Assembly (NCBI GenBank): GCA_035540635.1 | Contig: DATLGH010000037.1 | Coordinates: 1 to 48,433 of the forward strand | Direction of reading: 5' to 3' | Source: Egibacteraceae bacterium | Lineage (GTDB): Bacteria > Actinomycetota > Nitriliruptoria > Euzebyales > Egibacteraceae | Length of the DNA: 48,433 nt | Shown: in pieces, positions 1 through 8,318 of the stretch | How positions within the stretch are numbered: position 1 is the stretch's first letter | Layout of the letters: the number at the start of each line of letters is the position of its first letter | Translations under genes and position numbers: made by a program | Notes under the pieces: generated by a model | Told to the model about the DNA's origin: nothing | What the model saw: the letters and a program-made list of their open reading frames with translations, nothing else | The model's database searches: none

Positions 1-667
1 GGGGAAGGTCCGCGGGCGCGGGCGCGGGCGGCGGTGCGGGGGAGGGCGCGGGCGCGGTTGGCCCTTCGGCGAGGCCCGCCGGGTCCGGGGGCACGGCAGC
101 CGGTGCGGATGCCGGGGGGGCGGCGCGGGCGGCTCCGGCCGGTCCCACGAAAGGACCCCCGATGGCGGGAAGCTCGCCAGGTGCCGGCACCCCGTCGCCC
201 GTGCGGGGGTCCTCGCCGGCGCCCCCGCTCCGGTCGACGAGCTCGCCGGCAAGGCGGGCGCTCGCGGCCGGGGACGGGGCGCTCGGCGCGCCGGCGTCAA
301 CGCCGATGACCGGCGCGGCGGTCGCCACGCCCCCCGCCGCCCCATCGGCGCGGCGGCCGGCCACGGACGGCGGGCCGGCGTCCGGCCAGCCTCCCGGCGG
401 ACCGGCGAGCGCCACCGCCACGGCGGCCCCCGCCAGCGAGCCCGGGTCGCCGTCGAGGCCGTGCGGGGCGGGCGCAGGCTCACCGCCTCCGTCGCCGTGC
501 GCCGGCTCACCGCGCCGGTCCCCCGCGGCGGGCGACCCCGCGACGGCGGGGTTCGCGCACGCGTCGAGCAGCAGCGCCGAGAAGTGCGGGGACACCGGAC
601 CGGCGTCGGCCGGGCGCGGTCCCCGGGCCGCCGGGGACACCGCGGGCAGGGGCATGGCAGTGCTCAT
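1..667 (-). CDS. fliK: Flagellar hook-length control protein FliK, N-terminal part (cut by left edge)
   Basis: The frame opens at an ATG at 667 (ATGAGCACTGCC) that overlaps the TGA of the preceding transglycosylase gene as ATGA, and stays open for about 222 codons to the window edge. The visible protein is Ala/Pro/Gly-rich low-complexity sequence with few hydrophobic residues. This is typical of the N-terminal half of FliK, the secreted ruler that sets hook length and switches the export gate. The conserved C-terminal FliK domain would lie beyond the edge, so the call rests on composition and on its place after fliF-G-H-I-J, where fliK normally sits. A different secreted flagellar protein cannot be excluded. 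Confidence 0.6.
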   Translation of the reverse strand, partial: MSTAMPLPAVSPAARGPRPADAGPVSPHFSALLLDACANPAVAGSPAAGDRRGEPAHGDGGGEPAPAPHGLDGDPGSLAGAAVAVALAGPPGGWPDAGPPSVAGRRADGAAGGVATAAPVIGVDAGAPSAPSPAASARLAGELVDRSGGAGEDPRTGDGVPAPGELPAIGGPFVGPAGAARAAPPASAPAAVPPDPAGLAEGPTAPAPSPAPPPAPAPADLP

Positions 668-1305
668 CGCAACCTCGCGTAGTAGTCGAGCACGCGCGGG
701 ACGTACGCCTGGGTCTCCGCGATGCGGGGGATGCCGCCGGCCTGCGCGACACGGCCGGGGCCCGCGTTGTAGGCGGCCAGGGCGAGCGCCGGTGAGCCGA
801 ACCGGTCGAGCTGGGCGCGCAGGTACCGGGCCCCGCCGAGCAGGTTGCTCGCCGGGTCGTGCGGGTCGACGCCCAGGCCGCGGGCAGTGCCGGGCATGAG
901 CTGGGTGAGCCCGGTCGCGCCGGCGTGCGAGCGCGCGTCCGCGCGGAAGCCCGACTCCGCCCAGACGAGCGCGGCGAGCAGCCGGGGGTCGACCCCGGCG
1001 CGGTCGGCGGCGTCGGCGATGGCCGGTGCCCACTGGCGCCCAGCCTCGGGCAGCCGTGCCGCCCACTCCGGGGCGCCGGCCGAGGGCGCGCTCACCACCG
1101 GGCCGCCTCCGGCCGCACCGACGCCGGCGGCGGACGACGGCGCCGGCGGCTGCCACACCGGCGCGGGTGCGGGCCCGGGGCGAGCCGGAGCCGCCGTGGC
1201 GGCGGTGGCCTCGGCGAGCGCCGCGGCGAAGCGCGCCGGGGGGACGAAGCGCTGCTGGATCTCGGCGATGCGGGAGAGCACCGCGGGAAGGCCGGCGACG
1301 GTCAC
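664..1305 (-). CDS. Lytic transglycosylase (SLT domain) in the flagellar operon
   Basis: 213 aa from a GTG at 1305 that overlaps the fliJ stop (GTGA). After about 90 residues of Ala/Pro-rich linker comes a lysozyme-like SLT fold: the catalytic-Glu motif ALVWAESGF, then [13 protein letters not shown], the [11 protein letters not shown] block, and a Tyr-rich end ([12 protein letters not shown]). These are the family-1 transglycosylase motifs. The enzyme cleaves peptidoglycan glycan strands. Its position between fliJ and fliK suggests that it opens the thick wall for rod passage, the job FlgJ does in proteobacteria. No N-terminal signal peptide is visible, so export through the flagellar type III apparatus is plausible but inferred. 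Confidence 0.85.
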   Translation of the reverse strand: MTVAGLPAVLSRIAEIQQRFVPPARFAAALAEATAATAAPARPGPAPAPVWQPPAPSSAAGVGAAGGGPVVSAPSAGAPEWAARLPEAGRQWAPAIADAADRAGVDPRLLAALVWAESGFRADARSHAGATGLTQLMPGTARGLGVDPHDPASNLLGGARYLRAQLDRFGSPALALAAYNAGPGRVAQAGGIPRIAETQAYVPRVLDYYARLR

Positions 1306-1715
1306 GGCGCCTCCCAGCGCAGCAGCGCCGCCTCGTCGAGCGCGCTGTCCGCGGCGGCGCGGGCGGCGGCGGCCACCGCGTCCGCGCGACGCTCGGCGAG
1401 CTGCTCGGCGCTGCGCCGCCGCATCGACGCGAGCGACCAGGCGCGGGCCAGCGCGGCGCGGCGCTCGTGGGCGGCGGCCTCCTCGCCGAGCGCCTCGGTC
1501 ACGAGCTCGTGGCCGGCCAGCCGCTGCAGCTCGAGCGCCCGCAGCTCCACCGGCCGCAGCGACACCGCCGCGGGCGGGGGGTGGGCGGTGGCGCGCCGGT
1601 GCGCCACGAGACGCTCGGCGGCGCGGACGTCGCGCTCGGCCCCCGCGAGCACGCGGGCAGCGTGGCGCTCGGCAAGGGCCCGGACCCGCAGGACCGTGGC
1701 GATGCGGTTCCTCAC
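1302..1715 (-). CDS. fliJ: Flagellar export chaperone-like protein FliJ
   Basis: 137 aa, GTG start at 1715 with SD GGAGG just upstream and a GTGA overlap with the fliI stop. The protein is almost entirely charged, Ala/Arg/Glu-rich helix with no Cys, fitting the antiparallel coiled coil of FliJ. FliJ inserts into the FliI hexamer like the gamma subunit of F1-ATPase and shuttles export chaperones. Primary sequence of FliJ is poorly conserved; the assignment depends on length, coiled-coil composition and the fliH-fliI-fliJ order. Confidence 0.75.
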   Translation of the reverse strand: MRNRIATVLRVRALAERHAARVLAGAERDVRAAERLVAHRRATAHPPPAAVSLRPVELRALELQRLAGHELVTEALGEEAAAHERRAALARAWSLASMRRRSAEQLAERRADAVAAAARAAADSALDEAALLRWEAP

Positions 1716-3013
1716 GGTGCCTCCTGATCGTCGCCGACGAGCGCAGCGAGGCGTGCCCAGGCGTCCTCGAAACCGGCCGGCTCACCGGAGTCCTGGCGGA
1801 GGAAGTCGACGATCGCCGGCTGCAGGGCCAGCCCCCGGTCGGCTTCGGGGTTCGTCCCGGGCGCGTACGCGCCGACCTCGACGAGGTCGCGGACCTCCGC
1901 CGCCGCGGCCAGCGCCGCTCGCGCCGCGGTGGCGGCTCGACGCCGCTCGGGCGTGACGACCTTGCCGGCGAGCCGGCTCAGGCTCGCGAGCGGGTCGATG
2001 GGCGGGTAGCGCCCGGCGGTCGCCAGGCGCCGGTCGAGCACCAGGTGGCCGTCGAGGATCGAGCGCGCCGCGTCGGCCACGGGGTCGTTCATGTCGTCGC
2101 CCTCGACGAGCACCGTGTAGAAGCCGGTGATCGAACCGGCGGTCCGCGGCCCGGCGCGCTCGAGCAGCCGGGGCAGGAGCGTGAACACCGACGGTGTGTA
2201 GCCCCGGGCCGTTGGGGGCTCCCCGGCCGCGAGGCCGACATCGCGCTGCGCCATTGCCAGGCGCGTGAGGGAGTCCATGGTCAGCAGCACGTCCGCCCCC
2301 CGGTCGGCGAACCACTCGGCGATGCGGGTCGCGAGGAACCCGGCGCGCAGGCGGACGAGCGGCGGCTCGTCGGAGGTTGCGACGACGACGACGGTGCGCG
2401 CCATGCCCTCGCTGCCGAGGTCGTCCTCGAGGAACTCGCGCACCTCGCGCCCGCGCTCGCCGATGAGCGCCACGACGTTCACGTCGGCGGTCGTGCCACG
2501 CACCATCATGCCGAGCAGCGTCGACTTGCCGACCCCGCTGCCGGCGAAGATGCCCATGCGCTGACCCCGGCCGACCGTGGCGAGGGTGTCGACGAGCCGC
2601 ACCCCCACCGGCAGCGGCTCGGTGATCCGCCGGCGGGCCAGCGCCGGCGGCACGTCGAGGTCGAGCCCGACCCGCTCGCCCGACAGGGGACCCCGACCGT
2701 CCACCGGGCGGCCGAGCGCGTCGAGGGTCCGCCCGAGCAGCCCCTCCCCGACGACGACGCCGGACGCCGCGCCCCCCACGGACACCCGGTCGCCTCGCGC
2801 CAGGCCTGCGGTGTCGGCCAGCAGCAGCGCCCGCACGCCCTCGGGGCCGAGGCCGACGACCTCCGCCGGCCGGTCTCCCGTCCCCGTGTGGACGGTAAGC
2901 GCGTCGCCGACCGCCAGGCGCAGCCCCCGCACCTCGACGTCGTGCCCGGCCACGCGGGCGATCGCACCCGTCGGAGAGCAGGCGTCCAGGCCACGCACCC
3001 GTGCGACGCTCAC
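1712..3013 (-). CDS. fliI: Flagellum-specific ATP synthase FliI
   Basis: 433 aa, the usual length for the family. GTG start overlaps the fliH stop (GTGA). Walker A is visible as [10 protein letters not shown], followed by [10 protein letters not shown], the Walker B region [17 protein letters not shown] and the [21 protein letters not shown] block characteristic of type III export ATPases. FliI hydrolyses ATP at the export gate on the cytoplasmic face of the flagellar base and helps unfold and deliver rod, hook and filament subunits. It is translationally coupled on both sides to its negative regulator FliH and its stalk partner FliJ. Confidence 0.96.
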   Translation of the reverse strand: MSVARVRGLDACSPTGAIARVAGHDVEVRGLRLAVGDALTVHTGTGDRPAEVVGLGPEGVRALLLADTAGLARGDRVSVGGAASGVVVGEGLLGRTLDALGRPVDGRGPLSGERVGLDLDVPPALARRRITEPLPVGVRLVDTLATVGRGQRMGIFAGSGVGKSTLLGMMVRGTTADVNVVALIGERGREVREFLEDDLGSEGMARTVVVVATSDEPPLVRLRAGFLATRIAEWFADRGADVLLTMDSLTRLAMAQRDVGLAAGEPPTARGYTPSVFTLLPRLLERAGPRTAGSITGFYTVLVEGDDMNDPVADAARSILDGHLVLDRRLATAGRYPPIDPLASLSRLAGKVVTPERRRAATAARAALAAAAEVRDLVEVGAYAPGTNPEADRGLALQPAIVDFLRQDSGEPAGFEDAWARLAALVGDDQEAP

Positions 3014-3582
3014 CGCGGGGGCCCCAGCGCCGCCCGGACCGTGTCCCGGGCCGCTGCGCGGGTGAGCTCGGCGCGGGCCCAGCGCCCGGTGATCCGCGCC
3101 TCGCCCGCGGGCAGGCCCGGATCGGCGACGACGGCGACGCCGGCCTCGGCGCGCAGTGCCGGGGCCAGCGCCGGCACGTCGCCCGGGTTCGCGTGCACGG
3201 TGAGCTCGGGGTCGTCGAGCCGGCCGAGTGCGGCCCGCACCCGCTGGATTAGGACGGCCGCGCCGTCGGACGGCTCGTGACCGAGGACCGCCTCCGCGAT
3301 CGCTTCCGCGAGCTCGACGTCGGCGTCGACCTGCGCGAGGCGCAGGGCCCGGACCTCGGCGACCACGCCGGCGCAGGCGGCCTCGAGCACCCCGACGAGG
3401 CGCCGCGCCGCCGCGACGGCCTCGGCCCGGGCGGCCTCGGCACCGTCGCGCAGGCCCTGCGCGTACGCCGCCGCGGCGGCCTCGTCGACGCGGGCGCGGG
3501 TGAACGCGTCGAGCGCCGGCGCCGGCCCCGCGATCGGCCGCGGCTCGGCGAGCACCGTCGGGCGGGTCAGCAGCTCACTCAT
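3010..3582 (-). CDS. fliH: Flagellar assembly protein FliH
   Basis: 190 aa. N-terminal part is a long Ala/Glu/Arg helix (AAYAQGLRDGAEAARAEA) and the C-terminal part has the V-ATPase E-subunit-like pattern with LIQRVRAALGRL and the VVADPGLPAGEARI strand-turn seen in FliH/HrpE proteins. FliH binds FliI as a dimer, restrains its ATPase and docks it to the C-ring. The ATG at 3582 has no clear Shine-Dalgarno sequence: it directly follows the tandem repeat array at 3589-3794, and an ATG inside the last repeat opens a tiny frame that ends TCATGA over this start, so re-initiation is possible. Confidence 0.85.
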   Translation of the reverse strand: MSELLTRPTVLAEPRPIAGPAPALDAFTRARVDEAAAAAYAQGLRDGAEAARAEAVAAARRLVGVLEAACAGVVAEVRALRLAQVDADVELAEAIAEAVLGHEPSDGAAVLIQRVRAALGRLDDPELTVHANPGDVPALAPALRAEAGVAVVADPGLPAGEARITGRWARAELTRAAARDTVRAALGPPR

Positions 3583-3588
3583 GATGTC

Positions 3589-3794
3589 GACATACCGCTT
3601 CGCTGCTTGATGTCACGGATTGCGACATACCGCTTCGCTGCTTGATGTCACGGATTGCGACATACCGCTTCGCTGCTTGATGTCACGGATCTGGGACATA
3701 CCGCTTCGCTGCTTGATGTCACGGATCTGGGACATACCGCTTCGCTGCTTGATGTCACGGATCTGGGACATACCGCTTCGCTGCTTGATGTCAC
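3589..3794. repeat. Tandem repeat array of 35-36 bp units between fliG and fliH
   Basis: Five full units and a sixth partial one: 3589-3623 and 3624-3658 (35 nt, ending GATTGC), 3659-3694, 3695-3730 and 3731-3766 (36 nt, ending GATCTGG), and 3767-3794 (28 nt). The core beginning GACATACCGCTTCGCTGCTT and ending GATGTCAC is invariant. The unit carries short inverted ends, GACAT and ATGTC. On the coding strand the fliG stop codon TGA lies inside the outermost unit, so the array occupies the whole fliG-fliH gap. The 36-nt units can be read in frame as a 12-residue repeat, but the 35-nt units break that frame and it does not join fliH. Confidence 0.97.
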
Positions 3795-4822
3795 TCAATG
3801 AGCTCACCGTCGTTGCCGCGGTTGATGACGATCGCGCCCGCCTCGTCAAGGCGGCGGATGATCCGCACGACCTCGCTCTGGGCCTCCTCGACCTCGCGGA
3901 CCCGGGTGGGGCCGAGCAGCTCCGACTCCTCGACGAGCGACTCGCGGGCGCGCTCGGACAGGTTGCGCAGGACGGTCTCGCGGACGTCGCTCGACACGCC
4001 CTTGAGGGCGAGCGCCAGCCGCTTCACGTCGACCTGGCGGAGGACCTGCTGCACGGCGCGGTCGTCGAGGGTCACGATGTCCTCGAAGACGAACATCAGC
4101 GCCCGGACCTCCTCGGCGAGCTCGGGGTCGGCCGACTCGAGGTTGCCGAGGATCGCCCGTTCGGTGCCGCGGTCCGAGTGGTTGAGCAGCGCGGCGAGCT
4201 CGCGGACCCCGCCGCGCTCGTCGAGGCGGCTGCGCTCGAGCGAGCCGAGGCGCTCCCGCAGCGCCGCCTCCACCCGGGCTACGACCTCGGGTGACGTCGC
4301 GTCGAGGTTGGCCACGCGCATGGCCACCTCTGCCTGCACCTCCGGCTCGAGGCCGCCGAGTATCTGCGCTGCGAACCTCGCCGGCAGGTGCGCGAGGATG
4401 AGCGCCAGCGTCTGCGGGTGCTCGTCACGCAGGTGGCGGAGCACCTCGACGGGCTCGTGGACGCGCAGGAACTGGAACGGCGTCGTCTGGACCGTGGCGA
4501 GCAGGCGGTCGACGATGTCGTCGCCCTCCGCGCCCCGCAGCCGCCGGAGCATCTCCCGCGCGTGGCGCTCCCCTCCCGACACGAGGTGCTGGTGGGCGAT
4601 CGCCTCAGCGTAGAACTCCTCGAGGATGGCCTGGACCTCGTCACCGGCGACGTCGCCGAGTGTGGCGACCTCCAGGGCCACCTGCTCGACCTCCGCCTCG
4701 CTCAGGTGCCCGAGCACGCCCGCGGCCGCGTCGGGCCCCACGGCGAGCAGCACCGCAGCCGCCTTCTGCGCCCGCGTGCGCTGCGATACCCCCCCCAGCG
4801 CCTGGGTCACGAGACCGGTCAC
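3791..4822 (-). CDS. fliG: Flagellar motor switch protein FliG
   Basis: 343 aa from a GTG overlapping the fliF stop (GTGA). The middle domain has the diagnostic EHPQTLALILAHL motif and the C-terminal domain the charged torque helix block (DIVTLDDRAVQQVLRQVD, then LALKGVSSDVRETVLRNLS). FliG forms the top ring of the C-ring, couples to the MS-ring through its N-terminus and contacts the stator; it generates torque and switches rotation. The natural stop falls within the first repeat unit of the downstream array, so the very C-terminal residues border repeat-derived DNA. Confidence 0.96.
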   Translation of the reverse strand: MTGLVTQALGGVSQRTRAQKAAAVLLAVGPDAAAGVLGHLSEAEVEQVALEVATLGDVAGDEVQAILEEFYAEAIAHQHLVSGGERHAREMLRRLRGAEGDDIVDRLLATVQTTPFQFLRVHEPVEVLRHLRDEHPQTLALILAHLPARFAAQILGGLEPEVQAEVAMRVANLDATSPEVVARVEAALRERLGSLERSRLDERGGVRELAALLNHSDRGTERAILGNLESADPELAEEVRALMFVFEDIVTLDDRAVQQVLRQVDVKRLALALKGVSSDVRETVLRNLSERARESLVEESELLGPTRVREVEEAQSEVVRIIRRLDEAGAIVINRGNDGELIE

Positions 4823-6342
4823 GCCTGCCCCCGCCGGTCCGCGAGCCAGCCGCGCAGCAGCATGGCGATCTCCTCGGGCTGGCGCTGGAGGAGCTCGGCG
4901 ACGTCGGCCTGCAGGCCACCGGCGGTGACCCCGGCCGGCTCGGGCTCGGGCCGCTCGAGGACCCGGGTCTCCTCCTGGGCCGGCAGGATCGCGGTCCGCT
5001 GGCGGTCCACCTCCTGGACCCTGGTGGTGCGCCGGCGGGTCATGAGCAACAGCGCGAGCACGACGAGCAGCAGGACGAGGCCGCCGACGAGCTGGGGGAC
5101 GAGGTCGCCGAGGCGGCTTGCCTCCTCGGGCGCGGCCTCCTCGACCTGGGCGGGGAACGGCTGCGTGGACACCGCGATGACGTCGCCGCGCTCCGGGTCG
5201 AGGCCCAAAGCGGCCGACACGAGGCCCTCGATCTGGTCGTCGGGAGGGACCTGCGCGCCGGTGAGGCTGCCGTCGTCCATCACGATGGCCACCGACAGCC
5301 GCTGGACGCGGCCGGGAGCGGCGACCGTCCGGGTGGTGGTCTTGTCCACCCCGAACTCGCGGAGCGCCTCGTCGCGCTCGTAGCTGCTCTCCTGCCCCTC
5401 ACCCGCGAGCGGGCCGCCGTCGAGGCCGACCGCCCCGCCCGGCACCGCCCCGGTGCCCGCGAAGCGCTCGCCGCTCGTCTGCTCCTTCAACGTGACCTGG
5501 TTGTCGGGGTTGTAGCTCTCGGTCTCGGTGTGCTGCTCGTCGAAGTCGAGGGTGGAGCGCACGACCACCGACACGGGGCTGCCCTCGGTGACGCGCTCCA
5601 GCAGGGCGGTGATGTCCTCCGCGAGTCCCTTCTCGAACTCGCGGGTCTGGCGCAGGTTGCGGTTCGTCGCCGTGCTCGCGCCGCCGGCGTCACCCGGCGC
5701 GTGGAGGACGGCGCCCGACGCGTCGGCCACGGTGATCTGGGCGACCTCCAACCCCTCGACGGAGGAGGCGACGAGGAACGTCACCGCCTCGACCTCCCCG
5801 GGGGTGAGCGTGCGGGTCGTGGCGAGCAGGACGGACGCCGTCACTGGCTGCTGGCGTTCGGCGAACAGCTCCTCCTCGGGCAGAACGAGGTGGACGGTCG
5901 CCTGGCGGATCCCGTCCATCGCCGACAGGGTCTTCGCCAGCTCGCCCTCGAGCGCACGCTGGTAGCCCACGCGCTGGCGGAAGTCCGACACCGACAGGCC
6001 CTGGTCGTCGAGGAGCTCGTAGCCGGGTGGCTGGGTCGGGCCCGCGACGCCCTCGCTCGCGAGCGCCGCCCGCGTGGCGTAGAGGCGCTCCCGGGGGACG
6101 AGGACCCGCGAGCCGGCGGCTTCCAGGCGGTAGGGGACCCCCTGGGTCTCGAGCCCGTCGATGACCGCGGCGAGCGCCGCGTCGTCGAGACCGGTGTAGA
6201 GGACCGTGTAGCTGGGGGTGGTGATCCAGCGCACGAACAGCACGCCGAGCATGGCGAGCGCCGCCAGGGCCACGGCAATGCCGACGCGGTGCGCGACGGG
6301 CAGGGCGCGCACGAAGCCGGTGATGCGGTCGCGGATGTCCAA
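4819..6342 (-). CDS. fliF: Flagellar MS-ring protein FliF
   Basis: 507 aa. An N-terminal membrane segment (about residues 19-40, HRVGIAVALAALAMLGVLFV) precedes the YscJ-like ring-building domain (YTVLYTGLDDAALAAVIDGL, ARAAL, DFRQRVGYQRALEGELAKTL, VHLVLPEEELF) and a second membrane helix lies near residues 418-438 (LVPQLVGGLVLLLVVLALLL), followed by a short cytoplasmic tail that would bind FliG. It builds the MS-ring housing the export gate. The start codon is TTG at 6342 with an AGAGGA upstream; no ATG fits the conserved N-terminus. Confidence 0.95.
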   Translation of the reverse strand: MDIRDRITGFVRALPVAHRVGIAVALAALAMLGVLFVRWITTPSYTVLYTGLDDAALAAVIDGLETQGVPYRLEAAGSRVLVPRERLYATRAALASEGVAGPTQPPGYELLDDQGLSVSDFRQRVGYQRALEGELAKTLSAMDGIRQATVHLVLPEEELFAERQQPVTASVLLATTRTLTPGEVEAVTFLVASSVEGLEVAQITVADASGAVLHAPGDAGGASTATNRNLRQTREFEKGLAEDITALLERVTEGSPVSVVVRSTLDFDEQHTETESYNPDNQVTLKEQTSGERFAGTGAVPGGAVGLDGGPLAGEGQESSYERDEALREFGVDKTTTRTVAAPGRVQRLSVAIVMDDGSLTGAQVPPDDQIEGLVSAALGLDPERGDVIAVSTQPFPAQVEEAAPEEASRLGDLVPQLVGGLVLLLVVLALLLMTRRRTTRVQEVDRQRTAILPAQEETRVLERPEPEPAGVTAGGLQADVAELLQRQPEEIAMLLRGWLADRRGQA

Positions 6343-6369
6343 TGAAGAGGTCCTCTCGAGCGACTGGGC

Positions 6370-6657
6370 CTAGACCTGCAGCCGCATGATCTCCTGGTAG
6401 GCCTCCACCGCCCGGTTGCGGACGGCGACGAGCAGGTCGACGCCCACCGACGCCTTCGTCGTGGCGGCCATGAGGTCGGCGATCTGCGCTCCCCCGCCGG
6501 TGGCGACGTTCTTCGTGACGTGGTCGGCGGCGTGCTCGAGGGCGGAGACCTCGCTGAGGCCGCGCTGCATGGCGGCGCCGAAGCCGGGGGCGGCCGCCGG
6601 AGACGCGGGCGCTGTGGCGGCGACGGAGCCGATCGGGGGGATGGGAGGGATGGCCAC
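6370..6657 (-). CDS. fliE: Flagellar hook-basal body protein FliE
   Basis: 95 aa, GTG start at 6657 with GGAG upstream. The C-terminal half shows the FliE signature (VGVDLLVAVRNRAVEAYQEI followed by MRLQV), and the N-terminal part is Pro/Ala-rich. FliE joins the MS-ring to the proximal rod and is the first rod-type substrate of the export gate. It lies between flgC and fliF, the usual flgB-flgC-fliE-fliF order. Confidence 0.93.
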   Translation of the reverse strand: MAIPPIPPIGSVAATAPASPAAAPGFGAAMQRGLSEVSALEHAADHVTKNVATGGGAQIADLMAATTKASVGVDLLVAVRNRAVEAYQEIMRLQV

Positions 6658-6676
6658 GGGAAGTCGCTCCGGTTCG

Positions 6677-7087
6677 CTAGCGCTGACCGAGGCGGAGCGC
6701 GGCCTGGTAGGCCTCCCGCCCGGTGTCGATCGTGCGGAGGTTCGCCTGGTAGGTGCGGTTGGCGATGATGAGGTCGCTCATCTGCCCGGCGAGGTCGACC
6801 ACGGGCATGGTGACGAAGCCCTCCGCGTCGGCGAGCGGGTTCGCGGGGTCGTGGACGCGTGCGGGCTCCCTGCCGTCGGCGACGAGGGCGCGCACGGCGA
6901 CGCCCGACCCGCTCGGGGTGATCTCGCCCCCGAGCGACTGCGCGACGACGAGGCGGGCGCGGAAAGGCTGTTCGCCCGCCGCGCGCACGGTGTGCTGGTT
7001 CGCGATGTTGTGGGCGATCGTGTCCATCCAGTAGCGGGCGAAGCCCACCCCGGTGCGGCCGACGTCGATGGCGGAGAAGGCGCCCAC
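6677..7087 (-). CDS. flgC: Flagellar basal-body rod protein FlgC
   Basis: 136 aa from GTG at 7087, 2 nt after the flgB stop. The N-terminal rod helix contains MDTIAHNIANQHTVR, a variant of the ANNIANVNTPG motif, and the C-terminus has the paired rod helix DLIIANRTYQANLRTIDTGR. FlgC is one of the proximal rod proteins, forming the drive shaft with FlgB and FlgF. The central region (VRALVADGREPARVHDPANP) matches the FlgC pattern of a short beta insert. Confidence 0.94.
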   Translation of the reverse strand: MGAFSAIDVGRTGVGFARYWMDTIAHNIANQHTVRAAGEQPFRARLVVAQSLGGEITPSGSGVAVRALVADGREPARVHDPANPLADAEGFVTMPVVDLAGQMSDLIIANRTYQANLRTIDTGREAYQAALRLGQR

Positions 7088-7089
7088 CC

Positions 7090-7434
7090 CTACCGCCCTC
7101 CGATCGCGGCGCGCAGCATGCCGACCTTCGCGTTGTAGGAGTTGACCATCGCGTCGCGCAGGAGGTTGTCCTTCATCATCCCGACGATCTCGTTCTCCAG
7201 GTCCACGGTGCTGCCGCTGGGGTTGGGCAGCGACGGGTCGGGGCGCACCGCCGGCGCCGCCGCCCGTTCGGGTGACCCGCTTGCGAGCGCGGCCCGCAGG
7301 TTGCTCTCGAAGTCCACGCGGCCCGCCCGGAACCCGGGGGTGTTGACGTTCGCGACGTTGTGGGCGCGGACATCTGCCCGTCGGGAAAGCCCACGGACGG
7401 CGTACTCGATCGCGGCCAGCACGTCGCCGGACAT
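7090..7434 (-). CDS. flgB: Flagellar basal-body rod protein FlgB
   Basis: 114 aa. An in-frame ATG exists at 7455, but the ATG at 7434 is preceded by a strong SD GAGGAGGTGGAG, so I start there (MSGDVLAAIEY). The N-terminal helix carries the rod signature VRAHNVANVNTPGFRAGRVD, and the C-terminal helix MKDNLLRDAMVNSYNAKV packs against it in the assembled rod. It leads the flgB-flgC-fliE-fliF-fliG run and so probably marks the start of that transcription unit. Confidence 0.93.
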   Translation of the reverse strand: MSGDVLAAIEYAVRGLSRRADVRAHNVANVNTPGFRAGRVDFESNLRAALASGSPERAAAPAVRPDPSLPNPSGSTVDLENEIVGMMKDNLLRDAMVNSYNAKVGMLRAAIGGR

Positions 7435-7461
7435 CTCCACCTCCTCGTACGACAAGAGCGG

Positions 7462-7496
7462 ACGTCAGAAGGAGCCTGGCGGCTCTTCCCTGACGC
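7462..7496 (-). other. Imperfect inverted repeat between the fliS/T unit and flgB
   Basis: The arms GACGTCAGAAGGAGCC and GGCTCTTCCCTGACGCC are nearly complementary around a 4-nt loop. It lies in the 146-nt gap between the FliT-like stop and the flgB start. No T-run follows on the transcribed strand, so this is either a weak terminator for fliS/T or structure in the flgB leader. Confidence 0.45.
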
Positions 7497-7580
7497 CCGC
7501 TGCGATCCGTCTCTGCGAGCCGCTGCTCGAGCGGCTGGTTGTGTGGTGCGCGGTCCCCGTCGGCCGTGAGCCGCGGGGTG

Positions 7581-7895
7581 TTAAGGGCTGTCGCTGCTTT
7601 CCCCCGGCGCGTAGACCGCCGCGGCCCTGCGGCGCGCGGCGATGCCGCCGAGCTCCGCCGCCCGACCGTCCATGGCCGCGCGGATGCGACGCTCGCAGGC
7701 GATGGCGCGGGCGAGCAGCGCCTCGGCCGCCGCGGCGCACCCGCAGGCGCCGGTGCAGCGCTGGGGGTCGAGCGCCGCCACGTCGCATCCGGCGCCTTCC
7801 ACGGCGTCCCAGTCCTCGGCGGCGAGGGCGGTCTCGAGCCGGTCGAGGTACGTGGCGAACGCGTCGAGCGGCGCCTGGTGCGCCCCAGGTGTCAT
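7581..7895 (-). CDS. FliT-like small helical protein with a cysteine cluster
   Basis: 104 aa from ATG at 7895, overlapping the fliS stop as ATGA. It is predicted mostly helical (LDAFATYLDRLETALAAEDWDAVEG, LLARAIACERRIRAAMDGRAAEL) and occupies the fliT slot directly after fliD-fliS, so a chaperone role for the FliD cap is likely. Unlike classical FliT it carries four cysteines in a short stretch (GCDV...QRCTGACGC) plus one in the last helix (ACERR), which could bind metal or form disulphides. FliT homology is inferred from position, not from recognisable sequence identity. Confidence 0.55.
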   Translation of the reverse strand: MTPGAHQAPLDAFATYLDRLETALAAEDWDAVEGAGCDVAALDPQRCTGACGCAAAAEALLARAIACERRIRAAMDGRAAELGGIAARRRAAAVYAPGESSDSP

Positions 7896-8287
7896 CCCCC
7901 GACGGGCGCCGCACAGCAGGCGGTGGCCCACGCGTCGCGCAGGCCGGCCACGACGCTGCGCACGGCGGGGAGCTCGCTCGCATCCTTGCGGATGTTCGCG
8001 TCGAGCAGCTGCTCGAGGCAGAAGTCGTAGAGCGCCGCGAGGTTCGCGGCGATCTGACCGCCGCGGGCGACGTCGAGCGTGACCCGTAGCTCGGTGAGGA
8101 TGTCCTGAGCTCGTTGGAGCTCGCGGTTGGCGGACTCCGGGTCCGCCTCCGTCGCGCCGGGGTCGAGCGCCTGCGTTGCCCGGGTCAGCGCCGCGAGCGC
8201 CCCGTCGTAGAGCATGAGCACGAGCTGGGCGGGCCCGGCGGTCTCGACCGCCTGTGACTGGTAGTGGCGACGGCTGTCCGCGTACAT
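7892..8287 (-). CDS. fliS: Flagellin export chaperone FliS
   Basis: 131 aa, the usual length. The N-terminus has the conserved Tyr pattern (MYADSRRHYQSQAVETA) and the signature PAQLVLMLYDGALAALTRA, followed by the helix with ILTELRVTLDVARGGQIAANL and LYDFCLEQLLDAN. FliS wraps the C-terminal helices of flagellin and prevents premature polymerisation in the cytoplasm. It lies downstream of fliC-fliD, its client genes, and ends ATGA-coupled with the FliT-like gene. No strong SD precedes its ATG. Confidence 0.94.
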   Translation of the reverse strand: MYADSRRHYQSQAVETAGPAQLVLMLYDGALAALTRATQALDPGATEADPESANRELQRAQDILTELRVTLDVARGGQIAANLAALYDFCLEQLLDANIRKDASELPAVRSVVAGLRDAWATACCAAPVGG

Positions 8288-8318
8288 GGGATGCCTGTCG
8301 GCCGCGCCGGCGGGCGGT

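Noticed and set aside
845-3280. Very long plus-strand ORF over fliI/fliJ/transglycosylase
   Set aside because: It is the antisense frame of three well-supported minus-strand genes; GC-rich third positions keep the frame open and no domain is visible.
3589-3794. CRISPR array
   Set aside because: The units are directly adjacent with no variable spacers, and no cas genes are present, so it is a simple tandem repeat.
3613-3849. ORF made of in-frame DIKQRSGMSQIR repeats
   Set aside because: It starts inside fliG in another frame, is fed by the repeat DNA and ends in the 35-nt units; no SD, no link to fliH. Treated as non-coding repeat.
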